DNA of 64,000 bases, taken from NCBI GenBank assembly GCA_023454175.1, contig JAEXRW010000010.1, positions 1-64,000 on the forward strand. Direction: 5' to 3'. Position numbers and translations under genes: made by a program. The notes under the pieces were generated by a model. That model searched no databases and was not told the origin of the DNA. It was given only the letters and a program-made list of their open reading frames with translations. Position 1 is the stretch's first letter, and every line of letters begins with the position of its first letter. Source of the DNA: Bacillota bacterium (GTDB taxonomy: Bacteria; Bacillota; Clostridia; Christensenellales; JAEXRW01). Positions 8,028 to 15,941 of this stretch are shown here, piece after piece.

Positions 8028-9656
8028 ATGTTATTGCTCAAAGCTTCACACATACTCATGACCTACGGGGACCGCACAGTGCTGGACATCCCATCGCTGG
8101 AGATCCACGAGGGGGACAGGATCGGCCTGGTGGGCGTGAACGGCGCGGGGAAAAGCACCCTGCTGAACATCCTCGCAGGACGTGCACAGCCCGACTCGGG
8201 TATTGTCGATGCCAAATGCGGCATCGCTTTCATCCGGCAATCGGGCAAGGCGGATGCCTCCATGGACGAATACCATGCCAAGGTGATGCAGACCGTGGAT
8301 TCGCCCAGGCCGAGCGGCGGGGAGAAGACGCGTACTGCCATCGCCGCAGCCTTCTCACAGAATGCGCCTGTGCTGCTGGCGGATGAACCCACCACCAATC
8401 TGGATATCGAAGGGATCGACACCTTCCAAAAGCTGCTGACGGAGAGCGGCAGCTCCTTCCTGCTGGTATCCCATGACAGGATGCTGCTGGATGCCGTCTG
8501 CAATACCATCTGGGAACTGGAGAGCGGACAGATACGCGTTTTCCCGGGCAACTATACCGCCTGGATGGCGCAAAAAGAGCGGGAACGGGACTACGCGGCG
8601 TTTGAATACGAGCAGTACCGGCAGGAAAAGCGGCGGCTGGAAACGGCGGCTTCGATGGTACGGCAAGAGGCGCAGGGGATGCGCAAGCCCCCCGGCAGGA
8701 TGTCCTCCTCTGAATGGCTGCTGCATAAAAACAAGGCCTCCGCGAAACAGAAGCAGGTGCAGAACCGTGCAAAGGCGCTGGACAGCAGGATCGCCCACCT
8801 GGAAACGAAAGATCGTCCAAAAGATATTCCGAAAATCAAAATGGAGCTGGGCGCATGCACGCCGGTCACATCCAGGACGGCTGTCCGCATCGAGGGGCTG
8901 ACGGTGGCATATGGAGACAGGAGCGTACTGGATCATGCCTCCCTTGTATTACCCACTGGAAAGCGCACGGTTATGCTGGGGAAGAATGGCGCGGGTAAAA
9001 CCACGCTGATCCAGGCCATCGCATCGGGCAACGGCGCGGTTACGATAGCCAATGGCGTCAAATCCGGATTCTTTGACCAGAACCACGAGGTACTGGAGAT
9101 GGAACGCCCGGCGCTGGAAAATGCGCGCAGCCTCTCTTCGCTGCCCGAGCACGATGTGCGTACCATCCTGGCCAGGCTCATGATCACCAGGGATGACGTT
9201 CACAAGAAAGCCGGCGTCCTTTCGCCCGGAGAGCGTGCCAAGGTGATGTTTGCACGGCTGCTGGCGGCGGACATCAACCTGCTGGTGATGGATGAGCCCA
9301 CCAACCATATCGACCTTTTCACGGTGGAAGCGCTGGAAGGCCTGCTGCTGGAGTGGAAAGGCACGCTGCTGGTGGCCACGCACGACCGCAGGCTGGCGCA
9401 GCATACTGCCCAGCGCCTGATCTTTGTGGAGAATCGCGCTGTAACCACATTTGAAGGCACGTGGGAGGAATACCGGGAAGCACAGGAGAGACGCTTACAA
9501 CCATCAAACCCCGCAGATGAGACGCTGCTGCGCATGCGGCTGGCGGCGCTGGATGCACGGATCGCCGAGAAGCGCAAAGGCCACGATCTGGAGGTTCTGG
9601 AGGGCGAGCGCAGGGAATTGGAAGAGCAGTTAACGAAATTACGTAATCTACGTTAA
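8028..9656 (+). CDS. ABC-F family ATPase (possible ribosome-protection protein)
   Basis: 542 residues with two ABC domains and no membrane helices, the ABC-F plan. Walker A motifs are GVNGAGKS (36-43) and GKNGAGKT (318-325). Signatures are PSGGEK (95-100) and LSPGER. Walker B motifs are LLADEPTTNLD and LVMDEPTNHID. A charged helical linker of about 100 residues joins the halves, where antibiotic-resistance ABC-F proteins reach into the ribosome. Length is close to VmlR/Lsa-type proteins. The ATG at 8028 is chosen from GGAGGG five bases upstream. The regulated leader favours an inducible ribosome-protection role against drugs binding the large subunit, but a housekeeping ABC-F translation factor is not excluded. 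Confidence 0.88.
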   Translation: MLLLKASHILMTYGDRTVLDIPSLEIHEGDRIGLVGVNGAGKSTLLNILAGRAQPDSGIVDAKCGIAFIRQSGKADASMDEYHAKVMQTVDSPRPSGGEKTRTAIAAAFSQNAPVLLADEPTTNLDIEGIDTFQKLLTESGSSFLLVSHDRMLLDAVCNTIWELESGQIRVFPGNYTAWMAQKERERDYAAFEYEQYRQEKRRLETAASMVRQEAQGMRKPPGRMSSSEWLLHKNKASAKQKQVQNRAKALDSRIAHLETKDRPKDIPKIKMELGACTPVTSRTAVRIEGLTVAYGDRSVLDHASLVLPTGKRTVMLGKNGAGKTTLIQAIASGNGAVTIANGVKSGFFDQNHEVLEMERPALENARSLSSLPEHDVRTILARLMITRDDVHKKAGVLSPGERAKVMFARLLAADINLLVMDEPTNHIDLFTVEALEGLLLEWKGTLLVATHDRRLAQHTAQRLIFVENRAVTTFEGTWEEYREAQERRLQPSNPADETLLRMRLAALDARIAEKRKGHDLEVLEGERRELEEQLTKLRNLR

Positions 9657-9684
9657 AGGGGAGGCTATACTCCCCTTTAACGTA
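9649..9684. terminator. Perfect 14-bp inverted repeat between convergent genes
   Basis: TACGTTAAAGGGGA (9649-9662) pairs exactly with TCCCCTTTAACGTA (9671-9684). It includes the ABC-F stop codon and lies just past the end of the minus-strand gene. No long U-tract follows on either strand, so it may act as a bidirectional barrier or mRNA end-protecting stem. Confidence 0.6.
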
Positions 9685-9693
9685 AAGCTTGGT

Positions 9694-10809
9694 TTATTTT
9701 ATATCCTTGATATACCAGCGGAACGTGCGGTACCGCTTGCCGCCTGCGCCCTCCACCGCCAGGTAGGACTGGGGGTTGTCGTCCCCGATGGTGCCCGCGT
9801 CCCCGTACCACATGCCTTTTTTAAAGCAATTTTCCATGATGCCCAGGTAGCCCGCGGAGACCGCGCCCTTGGCCTGGTATTCGGGTACGCAGAACTGCAT
9901 GATGATGCGGATGCCGTTGATCTTTTTGCGCCAGTACAGGAATTTGAATATGCCAAAGGGAAGCAATCTGCCGTGCATCTTATGGAATACCTGGTTGTAA
10001 TCGGGCAGCGCGATGACGAAAGCCAGCGGCTCGCCCGCGTCACTGCGCGTGATATAAACGAAGTCCGGATCGGCCACCTGGCGGAACATCTCGGCCTCGG
10101 ATTCGATCTGCTCCCACGGGGGGACCTCGTCCCAGTTTTCCGGCACGGACTTTTGCAGGATGACCTGGATATCCTTCAGTTCGTCCTTGAATTTGCTCAG
10201 ATCAAATCTATAGGCCTTGAAATGGTAGCGTTTCTGTGCGTACTCCACCGCGCGGCGGAAACGCTCGATTTCCACCGTCTCCTGCGTGATGAGGAAGGAG
10301 TAGATATCGTGCTCCTTTACCAAGCCGAATTTGGCCATTACGCCGGGATACCATTCGGGGTTGTAGGTGTGGTACAGCTTGGGCGGCGCGTCGAAACCCT
10401 CCACCAGCATGGCGCGGTCATCCTCCCCCCCGGTGGGCGCTTCGGGGCCGAAAAGCTGGACGCAGCCGAGGGATCTGCAGTAATCCTCTGCGGCCTGCAG
10501 GATGAAAAGCCCCGCTTCTTCATCCGCCGCCTCGAAAAGGGAAAAGTAGCCGACATTTACGCCCTGCTTTCTCGTCTTGGGCCCGTGGATGCCGGCCAGG
10601 ACGCGCGCCACCGGCCTGCCACCCCGCTCCGCCATGAAATAGGTATGGGGGGTGTGTAAAAAAGGGTTCTTCTTCGGATTCAGCCGGCTCTTCATATCCG
10701 TGATGAGGGGCGCCACCCAGAATGGGTCGTCCTTGTACAGAGTAAACGGATACATGATGAACTTCCGCAGGTTTTTCTCATCCAGTTGCTTCAAAATAAG
10801 TCCGCCCAA
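9694..10809 (-). CDS. GNAT-fold acyltransferase-like protein (YghO-like)
   Basis: A 371-residue cytoplasmic protein of the large GNAT-like family that includes E. coli YghO. Visible blocks are FPFTLYKDDPFWVAPL-like text near the N-terminus (here YPFTLYKDDPFWVAPL), PEAPTGGEDDRAMLVEGFD, YNPEWYPGVMAKFGLVKEHD, and a C-terminal AVSAGYLGIMENCFKKGM region that aligns with a CoA-binding GNAT core. The start is TTG at 10809 with GAGGG eight bases upstream. It lies 19 bases after the GPH transporter gene and is probably co-transcribed. The substrate is unknown. Confidence 0.65.
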   Translation of the reverse strand: MGGLILKQLDEKNLRKFIMYPFTLYKDDPFWVAPLITDMKSRLNPKKNPFLHTPHTYFMAERGGRPVARVLAGIHGPKTRKQGVNVGYFSLFEAADEEAGLFILQAAEDYCRSLGCVQLFGPEAPTGGEDDRAMLVEGFDAPPKLYHTYNPEWYPGVMAKFGLVKEHDIYSFLITQETVEIERFRRAVEYAQKRYHFKAYRFDLSKFKDELKDIQVILQKSVPENWDEVPPWEQIESEAEMFRQVADPDFVYITRSDAGEPLAFVIALPDYNQVFHKMHGRLLPFGIFKFLYWRKKINGIRIIMQFCVPEYQAKGAVSAGYLGIMENCFKKGMWYGDAGTIGDDNPQSYLAVEGAGGKRYRTFRWYIKDIK

Positions 10810-10828
10810 TAGCTTATCCCTCTTTCCA

Positions 10829-12187
10829 TTATTCGCGGTTTAAGTCCGTCCGGGACTGTATATAACCGGCGTGTTCTTTACGGCCGATCCGGAAAAGCGC
10901 AGCCGAGACGATGGCGCCTGCAAGCAGCAACGAGGGTATTGTCACAACCATGACCTGAATAGCAGTCAGTGCAGCTTCCGGCTGCTGCTGATATGCACCG
11001 CCCGTGGATTCCTTGTATCCCAGCCAGCCCAGCACGGCGATGGCCAACGGTATCATGGCCGCATTGCCGATACTTTGGAAAAAACTCATAACTCCAAAAT
11101 GCGTACCCTGATCCTTCAGGCTGAGCTTCCCTGAGCCAAGCTCGATGGCTTCGGGGACAATGGCGGAGGGCATGACATGCATGCACGAAATGCCGACCCC
11201 AAGCAGCGGCGTTATGACCCATATGAACGGCTTAATTACAGGTGCGGGCAATGCAAGCGAAAGGATAAAAAAGAGGAAGACAGATACGCCCAGGATATAG
11301 GCTTTACGCTTGTCCATCTTTTTACTGATGAATACCCACAGTGGGAGCGCCAGGACAGCCACACCCATCAGAATGCCCACGATGATATCGAAATCCTGAT
11401 CGAGCCGCAGGATATATTTTAAGTAGTACATCAAAAAGGTTTGAACGAAAGCAATCGCGACCCAATTGAAAACATACAGCAGCATCGCTTTGACGAAATG
11501 CCTGTTTTTCAATGTGGACACAAACTTCGGCAGGACCTTTTCTTTCGGGGCATGATTAAAAGGCTCTTCCTTGCGCGCGAAGAATACGAATAACGGCCCC
11601 CCAAGCAGCGAAACCGCAAACACGAGTCCCATCCACATGTAGCCCGGATTGCCGCCACCAAAACCATCCACAAGCATGGTAGGCAATACCGCCGCAACGA
11701 GCCCGAAGAAAATGGAGACAAACATGCGGTAGGCCACCAGGGAGGTACGGCCATCGTAACCACCTTCCAATTCCATGCTGTAGGTGGCATAGGGAGTGGC
11801 GTAAAAAGCGTTTACGGCAGTATATAATGTATAGAAGCCCAGCGCCATGAAGAAAATCACTGTTTGCGGTACGCCTGCAGGTATGATCCAAAGCAGGAAA
11901 AACGTCACGGCATAGGGGATAACGGTCGCAATGAAAAAGATGCGGCGTCTTCCGAACCGGCTTTGCGCCGTATCCGAGGCATAGCCTGCGATAATATTGA
12001 AAAAAGCCTGCAGGAAGGGCACAACGAACATCACGATCCAGGCCAGTGAAGCGGACAGGCCCACCACGTCCGTCAGATAGTATGCAAAAAGAAATTGTAT
12101 TACGGTATAGGAGATAGTGCCTGTCATGTCGCCCAGGCCATAGAAGATCTTTTGCCACACCTTCAGGCCGGAAGCATCCTGACCCAT
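10829..12187 (-). CDS. GPH-type MFS sugar transporter
   Basis: A 452-residue membrane protein with about 12 helices. It starts in the GPH (glycoside-pentoside-hexuronide:cation symporter) style with WQKIFYGLGDMTGTISYTVI. It has the cytoplasmic loop motif RFGRRRIFF after helix 2 and a second loop, SKKMDKRKAY, between the halves. The family takes up sugars or glycosides with H+ or Na+. The ATG at 12187 is preferred; a GTG at 12199 overlaps the ribosome site. A promoter (12261-12289) and a LacI-style palindrome lie upstream. The downstream gene is the GNAT-like protein. Confidence 0.85.
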   Translation of the reverse strand: MGQDASGLKVWQKIFYGLGDMTGTISYTVIQFLFAYYLTDVVGLSASLAWIVMFVVPFLQAFFNIIAGYASDTAQSRFGRRRIFFIATVIPYAVTFFLLWIIPAGVPQTVIFFMALGFYTLYTAVNAFYATPYATYSMELEGGYDGRTSLVAYRMFVSIFFGLVAAVLPTMLVDGFGGGNPGYMWMGLVFAVSLLGGPLFVFFARKEEPFNHAPKEKVLPKFVSTLKNRHFVKAMLLYVFNWVAIAFVQTFLMYYLKYILRLDQDFDIIVGILMGVAVLALPLWVFISKKMDKRKAYILGVSVFLFFILSLALPAPVIKPFIWVITPLLGVGISCMHVMPSAIVPEAIELGSGKLSLKDQGTHFGVMSFFQSIGNAAMIPLAIAVLGWLGYKESTGGAYQQQPEAALTAIQVMVVTIPSLLLAGAIVSAALFRIGRKEHAGYIQSRTDLNRE

Positions 12188-12260
12188 AAAGAAAAACACC
12201 CCTATGTAAAAATAAAATCAAATGAAACAGGGGGCGCGCAATCGACAGGTTCTTGGAACC

Positions 12261-12289
12261 ATAGTAACACTCTGGACAGGATCTGACAA
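12261..12289 (-). promoter_or_regulatory. Promoter of the GPH transporter operon
   Basis: On the minus strand, TTGTCA (12284-12289) and TACTAT (12261-12266) are spaced by 17 bases, close to a sigma-A consensus, and face the transporter gene. Confidence 0.65.
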
Positions 12290-12300
12290 CAAAGATTCAA

Positions 12301-12317
12301 AACGTTTGGAAACCGTT
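12301..12317 (-). promoter_or_regulatory. LacI-family-style operator candidate
   Basis: AACGTTTGGAAACCGTT is an imperfect palindrome (AACG...CGTT arms around a central GG) just upstream of the transporter's -35 box. It resembles sites of LacI/GalR regulators and cre-like elements. No regulator gene is adjacent. Confidence 0.4.
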
Positions 12318-12361
12318 CAAATCTGACAAAAAGTGCCTTGACGGTGGGATGATCTATGAGG

Positions 12362-12390
12362 TTGACATTCATGGAGCGTTACGTTAAAAT
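12362..12390 (+). promoter_or_regulatory. tRNA-Arg promoter
   Basis: TTGACA (12362-12367) and TAAAAT (12385-12390) are spaced by 17 bases; transcription would start a few bases before the tRNA. Confidence 0.8.
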
Positions 12391-12404
12391 AATCTAGCAT
12401 CTTT

Positions 12405-12481
12405 GTGCCCGTAGCTCAGCTGGATAGAGTATTTGACTACGAATCAAAGGGTCGTGGGTTCGAATCCCTCCGGGCACGCCA
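12405..12481 (+). tRNA. tRNA-Arg (anticodon ACG)
   Basis: The acceptor stem GTGCCCG/CGGGCAC is perfect. The D-arm GCTCAGCTGGATAGAGT is standard. The anticodon loop CTACGAA sits on a five-pair stem (TTTGA/TCAAA) and gives anticodon ACG. The T-loop is TTCGAAT. The T-stem GTGGG/CCCTC has one T-T mismatch. CCA is encoded (12479-12481). A34 would need conversion to inosine to read CGN codons. Confidence 0.95.
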
Positions 12482-12519
12482 AACAAAAAACACACCAAAA
12501 GCGGTGTGTTTTTTGTTTA
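12481..12519 (+). terminator. Rho-independent terminator of tRNA-Arg
   Basis: AAACAAAAAACACACC pairs with GGTGTGTTTTTTGTTT around a short loop, ending in a T-rich tract directly after the CCA. Confidence 0.85.
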
Positions 12520-12663
12520 CTAAAGAAGGGAGATTCGAATGCTCGCGGCGAAACCAAGCTGAAATTCACGACCCAGATATAATGTAAATGGAAAAGCATT
12601 TATATCATCATTTAATCAGGGTCTGTGATAAAATCCATATGTAAACAGCCAGGAGGTGACATC

Positions 12664-13074
12664 ATGGTCATTCGGGAATGTACCATTCAGGACTGCAGTA
12701 TCCTTGCTTTGTTAAACAAGGAACTCATCGAAGATGAAAAGCATGATAATACTATGGGAATCGAACAATTGGAAGAACGCATGGAAGGATTCCTCAACGG
12801 TGAATACAGGGCGCTATTTTTCATGCAAGGGGACGATATCATCGGATATGCGCTGGTGAAGACTGTGTGCTCACCGCCTTATTTACGTCAGTTCTATATC
12901 TGCCGTGGACATAGGAGAAAAGGCTACGGAACAGAGGCCTTTCAGCATATGATGGCATGTCTGAAGACAGATGCGATAGACATCGAAGTGCTGTATGGAA
13001 ATGCAAGGGGAATACGGTTTTGGGAGAGCCTTGGCTTCAGGCCCAGGAGCATATACCTGTGTTACAGGAAATGA
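12664..13074 (+). CDS. GNAT family N-acetyltransferase
   Basis: A 136-residue single-domain GNAT. The acetyl-CoA loop is RGHRRKGYGTEAF. It is preceded by the beta4 strand LRQFYICRGH and followed by IDIEVLYGNARGIRFWESLGF, the usual motif-B ending. The ATG at 12664 is set by GGAGGTGA eight bases upstream; in-frame starts before it lack a site. It follows the tRNA terminator and is probably monocistronic. The substrate is unknown. Confidence 0.88.
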   Translation: MVIRECTIQDCSILALLNKELIEDEKHDNTMGIEQLEERMEGFLNGEYRALFFMQGDDIIGYALVKTVCSPPYLRQFYICRGHRRKGYGTEAFQHMMACLKTDAIDIEVLYGNARGIRFWESLGFRPRSIYLCYRK

Positions 13075-13090
13075 AAGGATATGCCGGATA

Positions 13091-13234
13091 TCATTTTCTC
13101 CTGAATTTGTAGATGGAATATCCCAGCAGCATCAATATCGATACGATCGTGGAGACGATGGGGTGTATGAACGCGGTCAATAAAACTACCAGGGCTGCAA
13201 CGATAGCCAGCCCGCCGTCCTGCCTGTAACTCAT
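13091..13234 (-). CDS. Small single-helix-pair membrane protein, 47 residues
   Basis: A short gene facing the preceding GNAT gene. It reads MSYRQDGGLAIVAALVVLL, then TAFIHPIVSTIVSILMLLGY and SIYKFRRK. The protein is almost entirely hydrophobic, with two short helices around HP and a basic tail that predicts a cytoplasmic C-terminus. An AGGA ribosome site precedes the ATG at 13234. Codon choice and the hydrophobic pattern look coding. I do not recognise a family. Confidence 0.6.
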   Translation of the reverse strand: MSYRQDGGLAIVAALVVLLTAFIHPIVSTIVSILMLLGYSIYKFRRK

Positions 13235-13330
13235 AATCCTGCCACCCCCTGATCAGCACGGTAATCCTATACGACCATTATAATACATACCATGGGCAAA
13301 AAACATGTAGGATATGAAAATATTAGGTGA

Positions 13331-13654
13331 TTATATTATCAGATTATCTTTCATATGCCTTTTCCAGGCAAACATGCCGCCTCTGAGGCAGATGACCTTT
13401 CCGTAGCCGCGCGCGGCCAGCAGCTTCGCGGCAGGCTTGGACCTGTGGCCGATCCGGCAGATCACCACGATAAGCCTGTCCCTGGGCAGGCGTGCAAACT
13501 CCTTTTCAAAAATACTGAGGGGTATATTCACAGCGCCTCTTAGATGCCCTGTTTCAAATTCATGCCCCTCCCGCACATCCAGCAGGAGGATATCCTTTGA
13601 AGCATCATTTTTCAGGAGCGCGGAAAGACCTGTGGCATTCACTTTCTGTATCAT
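13331..13654 (-). CDS. Single-domain rhodanese-like sulfurtransferase
   Basis: A 107-residue rhodanese domain. The N-terminal strand block ILLLDVREGHEFETGHLRGAVNIP is characteristic. The active-site loop CRIGHRS carries the catalytic Cys, which forms a persulfide in this family. The C-terminal LRGGMFAWKRH matches the usual GGxxxW ending. The start at 13654 is set by an AAGGGA site. Such proteins pass sulfane sulfur between thiols or handle cyanide. It is divergent from the next GNAT gene. Confidence 0.9.
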   Translation of the reverse strand: MIQKVNATGLSALLKNDASKDILLLDVREGHEFETGHLRGAVNIPLSIFEKEFARLPRDRLIVVICRIGHRSKPAAKLLAARGYGKVICLRGGMFAWKRHMKDNLII

Positions 13655-13787
13655 GATGATCCCTTTCAATACGTCATAATTCCAGCTTACCACAGATGAA
13701 GGGGGATGAAACAAAATAATCGATCGCGCAGGGGAGGATGCAGTATAATGATGATGCAATATTTTCATAAACGGAGGGTCGGTATCG

Positions 13788-14642
13788 ATGCTATTCAAAA
13801 CATTGGCGGATGTTGAGACAGAGAAGCTTCGCCAGGCATTCCTGGAGGCGTTTTCGGATTATTCAGTACCCGTAGATATGCCCATAGACCGGTTCCAAAC
13901 CTTTCTCAAAGGCAACGGCTTTGTACCCGAGTTATCTATCGGCGCCTTTGAAGGCCATACACTTTGCGGCTTCATCATCAACGGCGTGCGGGAATGGCAG
14001 GGAGTCCTGACTGCATACGACGGAGGCACGGGCGTGGTACCCGCCTGGCGGAAGCAGGGGATCACAACCAGGCTGATGGAAGTACTGGCGGAGACATTGC
14101 CTGCACGCGGCGTGAAACAGTACCTGCTGGAAGTGATCAAGACCAATACGCCCGCCTACAACCTTTATCTCAAACAGGGCTTCGCCGTCAACAGGGAGTT
14201 CGATTGCTACAGAACGGCGAAGAAGGATATCAAGGTGGGCATCGCCCATGCGGTGCGATATTTCCAGGGCGATTTCGAGATGGACGGGCATACCGCCGGG
14301 CCCATGTGGGATTACCATCCTTCCTGGCAGAATTCTCTGGACTCCATCGCCGCGATTCAGAATGAAACAGTAGCTGCCGCCGTTTATAGTGAAGGGAAAA
14401 TCGCGGGATACGGGATCATCCATGCAAAGACCGGCGGCGTTTCCCAACTGGCCATAGACAGGAACTGCCGGAACCGGGGCGTAGGGAGGAGCCTGCTGGC
14501 GGCGCTAGCCGGTAAAACGGAAGCGGAGATCATCTCCTTCATCAACGTGGACAGCGAATGCACCAGCATGAAGGGATTTCTCGGCGCCATGGGGTTCCAC
14601 CTGGAGGTGCAGCAGTACGAAATGGTAAAGAAACTGGGTTGA
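13788..14642 (+). CDS. Two-domain GNAT family N-acetyltransferase
   Basis: 284 residues with two GNAT-like halves. The first has the CoA loop VVPAWRKQGITTRLM (about 84-98) and AYNLYLKQGF. The second, after a linker, has LAIDRNCRNRGVGRSLLAAL (about 223-242) and ends MKGFLGAMGFHLEVQQYEMVK. Tandem GNATs often keep one active half. CGGAGGGT precedes the ATG. A terminator follows at 14648-14667. Confidence 0.88.
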   Translation: MLFKTLADVETEKLRQAFLEAFSDYSVPVDMPIDRFQTFLKGNGFVPELSIGAFEGHTLCGFIINGVREWQGVLTAYDGGTGVVPAWRKQGITTRLMEVLAETLPARGVKQYLLEVIKTNTPAYNLYLKQGFAVNREFDCYRTAKKDIKVGIAHAVRYFQGDFEMDGHTAGPMWDYHPSWQNSLDSIAAIQNETVAAAVYSEGKIAGYGIIHAKTGGVSQLAIDRNCRNRGVGRSLLAALAGKTEAEIISFINVDSECTSMKGFLGAMGFHLEVQQYEMVKKLG

Positions 14643-14647
14643 AACAA

Positions 14648-14667
14648 AAGGCGGGGAATCCCGCCTT
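14648..14667 (+). terminator. Hairpin terminator after the two-domain GNAT
   Basis: AAGGCGGG (14648-14655) pairs with CCCGCCTT (14660-14667) around GAAT, lying just beyond the stop codon and between convergent genes. Confidence 0.6.
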
Positions 14668-14696
14668 CCATGTTAAATGCAATAAGAATAAAGCGA

Positions 14697-15161
14697 TCAG
14701 CCAGCCTGCTTGCTGTCGATGAGCTGGCACAGGATGCGCACGCCGTCGTCCACGAAGCGCGCGCAGGGCCGCGTGCTGTAATACTCCGCCGTACGGGCAT
14801 CAGGCCAGGGCCGGGTATCCGGCGTGTCCAGCAGGTGGCGGCAAACGATGGAGCCGTTTATGGAACGGAATTTTTCGGTGTATTCCTGTATCAGGGCGTA
14901 ATGCGCCGCCTTGGTGGAGTCATCGGCCGGATCTAAGTCCCCATACAATATACCTGCGATCAGGCCGATGCCGGAAAGCACGCCGCAGAGTTCACGCAGC
15001 CTGCCGAAGCCACCCCCGAAAGAGGACGCCATACGCAGCACGGTTTTTTCATCCATCCCGATGAGGTCATAAAAAGGCGCAGACACCGCCTGCGCACAAT
15101 TATACCCTGCCAAAAAATACTCCCGGGCCTTTTCGATCCGGGTTTCCATGTCGATTGCCAA
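14697..15161 (-). CDS. C_GCAxxG_C_C family protein
   Basis: A 154-residue member of the family named for its cysteine pattern. It has YNCAQAV (first Cys), FGGGFGRLRELCGVLSG (second Cys with the GGG and G motifs), IVCRHLL (third) and RPCARFVDDGV (fourth). These small, redox-looking proteins are common in anaerobes, and their function is not established. The start appears to be TTG at 15161, ten bases after GGGGG; the first ATG is four codons in. The gene stands alone. Confidence 0.85.
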   Translation of the reverse strand: MAIDMETRIEKAREYFLAGYNCAQAVSAPFYDLIGMDEKTVLRMASSFGGGFGRLRELCGVLSGIGLIAGILYGDLDPADDSTKAAHYALIQEYTEKFRSINGSIVCRHLLDTPDTRPWPDARTAEYYSTRPCARFVDDGVRILCQLIDSKQAG

Positions 15162-15285
15162 CTATATCCGACCCCCATCTACTTGTTCAAAAAATACCCC
15201 AAAACTATTTACCAGTATAGTACACAACCAACACTATATGCAAGATGAAATAATGCATAATTCGACAAATACCGGCCATATAAAA

Positions 15286-15313
15286 ACTTCCCGGCAAACG
15301 CTTGACGGGAAGT
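15286..15313 (-). terminator. Terminator after the gene at 15348-15689
   Basis: ACTTCCCG and CGGGAAGT form an 8-bp stem. On the minus strand the stem is followed by a short T-run, so it serves the upstream hypothetical gene. Confidence 0.6.
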
Positions 15314-15347
15314 ACTTCTCAAGATACCCGGGTACGGGCAGGTGAGT

Positions 15348-15689
15348 CTATGCCTCCCATGTCCAGAAGCTGTTGAGGAAATCGTTGTTGGCCCATTTAT
15401 AATAATTGCCGATATTGCTGCCGTCCTTGCGGGGGCTGAGCATCTCCCGGATATGCTGCTTTTGCAGGAGGATGGACAGAAGATATTTCTCGATCACCGC
15501 CTTGCCATTGCCCGGGGAATCATAACCGGGCGCCCTGAGTTTCAACTCTTTTACAGAGACGCTGTGCATCGTCCAGTACCCGTCACACAGGCGGATAAAG
15601 CCCGTATACCATGCGGGAATACCGCATTCCTTTATCTCGGCCATCGTCAGCTCTTCGATGACGGGCCTTTTCCATCCATCCATCGCCAA
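15348..15689 (-). CDS. Hypothetical protein, 113 residues
   Basis: A soluble protein with no family I recognise. It is rich in Trp and Tyr (AWYTGFIRLCDGYWTMH; NYYKWANNDFLNSFWTWE) and has no signal peptide or membrane helix. The TTG at 15689 is favoured because GGAGGG lies seven bases before it, while the in-frame ATG is thirteen bases away. It has its own terminator. Confidence 0.65.
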   Translation of the reverse strand: MAMDGWKRPVIEELTMAEIKECGIPAWYTGFIRLCDGYWTMHSVSVKELKLRAPGYDSPGNGKAVIEKYLLSILLQKQHIREMLSPRKDGSNIGNYYKWANNDFLNSFWTWEA

Positions 15690-15941
15690 GAAGGAACCCT
15701 CCGTTTCGATACTGGAACATTTCTACAAATATTATAACTACTGCAGCGGCTTTTATGCCCTGCTATAAAGGATGTAGAAGCTACGAGTTATGGGTTATTA
15801 TGGGGATTGCAGGGAATTCCTATCCGGCAAAGACAACTCCAGACCGGACTGAGGCGTCATTCCTGCGTCATGGACACGGGACGGCCTTCCCGATTGATAC
15901 AATGACATATAACTACTCTATTCACAAAAGGAGAGACGCAT

